Assembly (NCBI GenBank): GCA_027049085.1
Contig: JALTVH010000053.1
Location: forward strand, 1 to 6,517
Source of the DNA: Aquificaceae bacterium
GTDB lineage: Bacteria; Aquificota; Aquificia; Aquificales; Aquificaceae
DNA: 6,517 nucleotides
Direction of reading: 5' to 3'
Position numbers and translations under genes: made by a program. The notes under the pieces were generated by a model, which had not been told where the DNA came from, did no database searches, and saw only the letters and a list, made by a program, of their open reading frames with translations. Within the stretch, counting starts at the first letter, position 1. Every line of letters begins with the position of its first letter. Of this stretch, positions 5,700 to 6,517 are shown piece by piece.

Positions 5700-6476
5700 T
5701 CAGCCGAACCTTCCGGTAATGTAATCCTCGGTTATCTTGCTGTCTGGCTTTGTAAACATCTTCTCGGTGGGTCCGAACTCAACGAGCTTTCCCATGTACA
5801 TGAAAGCTGTATAGTCTGAAATTCGTGCCGCCTGCTGCATGTTGTGAGTGACTATAACTATCGTTAATTTCTCTTTGAGGTCAACAACAAGCTCTTCAAT
5901 CTTAGCGGTTGAAATGGGGTCAAGGGCGGAAGTTGGCTCGTCAAAGAGGAGAACCTCGGGCTGGGGCGCTATAGCACGGGCTATGCAGAGCCTCTGCTGT
6001 TGACCGCCCGAAAGGGTGTAGGCATTCTCATGGAGCCTGTCCCTTACTTCCTCCCAGAGAGCTGCGTTCTTCAACGCTTCCTCAACTCTCCCTTCCAGTT
6101 CACTTCTGCTCTTTATACCTTTAATCCGCAGTCCGTAGGCTACGTTTTCAAAGATTGATTTGGGAAAGGGATTTGGCTTCTGAAAAACCATTCCGATCCT
6201 CATGCGGATGAATATGGGGTCAATCTCCTTAGAGACTATATTTATTTCATCGGGATATAGGGTAATTTCCCCCTCGTACCTGTTGCCGGGATAAAGGTCG
6301 TGCATCCTGTTGAAGCTCCTTAAAAGAGTTGTTTTTCCACATCCTGAGGGTCCGATTATGGCGGTGATTTTGCCTTCCTTAATGTCAAGATTTATGTCTT
6401 TGAGGGCGTGAAAATCTCCATAGTAGAAGTTGAAATTTCTTACCCTGATCTTGAGATCATTCCTGTTTTCTTCCAT
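5700..6476 (-). CDS. pstB: PstB, phosphate ABC transporter ATP-binding subunit
   Basis: PstB is the ATPase of the high-affinity phosphate importer PstSCAB and sits at the cytoplasmic face of the membrane channel PstCA. The 258 residues match the family size and carry every ABC motif: Walker A GPSGCGKT (42-49), Q-loop Q99 in VFQKPNPFP, signature LSGGQQQR (155-162), Walker B VLLFDE (175-180), D-loop SALD (183-186) and H211 in VTHNMQQAARISD. The PstB-specific ends are also present, with FYYGDFHALKDI near the start and EDYITGRFG as the last residues. The ATG at 6476 has only a weak GAAGA before it, suggesting coupling to an upstream gene, most likely pstA, outside the window. It is followed after one base by fba. 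Family members are typically under phosphate-starvation (PhoB-type) control, but any such promoter lies beyond the right edge. Confidence 0.97.
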   Translation of the reverse strand: MEENRNDLKIRVRNFNFYYGDFHALKDINLDIKEGKITAIIGPSGCGKTTLLRSFNRMHDLYPGNRYEGEITLYPDEINIVSKEIDPIFIRMRIGMVFQKPNPFPKSIFENVAYGLRIKGIKSRSELEGRVEEALKNAALWEEVRDRLHENAYTLSGGQQQRLCIARAIAPQPEVLLFDEPTSALDPISTAKIEELVVDLKEKLTIVIVTHNMQQAARISDYTAFMYMGKLVEFGPTEKMFTKPDSKITEDYITGRFG

Positions 6477-6517
6477 TCTTCAACGGGATTTATTTTACCT
6501 TACAGGACCTCTCACAA
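6477..6517 (-). other. Short sequence upstream of pstB at the window edge, perhaps the 3' end of the preceding gene
   Basis: These 41 bases hold no clear promoter. On the minus strand two frames reach a TAA here: one reading VRGPVR then stop (stop at 6497-6495, 18 bases before pstB) and one reading CERSCKVK then stop (6492-6490). Either could be the end of an upstream pst gene such as pstA, but too little is visible to decide. Confidence 0.3.

Noticed and set aside
4712..5819. Several plus-strand open frames opposite fba and its borders
   Set aside because: They lie across well-conserved aldolase and pstB coding sequence and show no protein-like motifs or ribosome sites.
1..6517. Defence system, prophage, transposon or CRISPR content
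   Set aside because: All genes but one belong to housekeeping families, and no direct repeats, terminal inverted repeats, integrase or transposase sequences were seen.

Overview
The window is gene-dense chromosomal DNA carrying eight protein-coding genes, one of them cut by the left edge. No RNA gene, mobile element, CRISPR array or long repeat was seen. The content is core metabolism and cell-envelope work: tetrapyrrole synthesis, amino-acid and folate-type aminotransferases, a DksA-type regulator, MurG, a class II aldolase, a small P-loop kinase and PstB. MurG together with a canonical DksA-type protein fits a Gram-negative-type bacterium. The compact Lys/Arg/Glu-rich proteins, frequent AGG/AGA/ATA codons, overlapping genes and a murG standing outside a division/wall cluster recall thermophiles such as the Aquificota (for example Desulfurobacteriaceae). 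That placement is an impression from protein style, not a demonstrated one.

Layout. (1) Left, plus strand: the 3' end of a HemY/HemG-type protoporphyrinogen oxidase gene, joined by a 4-base ATGA overlap to a gene for a small secreted, six-cysteine protein of unknown function (338-901). (2) Minus strand, 3181 down to 878: dksA-like, alaC-like and pabC-like genes, each overlapping the next, so almost certainly one translationally coupled operon. (3) Plus strand: murG, divergent from dksA across only 43 bases that hold back-to-back -10-like hexamers. (4) Minus strand, 6476 down to 4245: pstB, fba and a COG0645-type predicted kinase, separated by 1 base and then overlapping by 4, again one apparent operon that probably continues upstream into other pst genes beyond the right edge.

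The two places where opposing transcription units meet (878-901 and 4245-4271) are overlaps of coding 3' ends, and no convincing intrinsic terminator was found at either. The only non-coding stretches are the 43-base divergent spacer and about 40 bases at the right edge; no gap exceeds 300 bases.

Functionally, the dksA operon would place a ppGpp-linked transcription regulator next to pyruvate/alanine transamination and p-aminobenzoate synthesis. The pst operon would couple phosphate import to a triose/hexose bisphosphate aldolase and a possible small-molecule kinase; that functional link is inferred from position only. I see no clear new biological system here. The items most worth a second look are the unknown cysteine-containing secreted protein, the stand-alone kinase in the pst-fba operon, and the very compressed dksA/murG promoter region.
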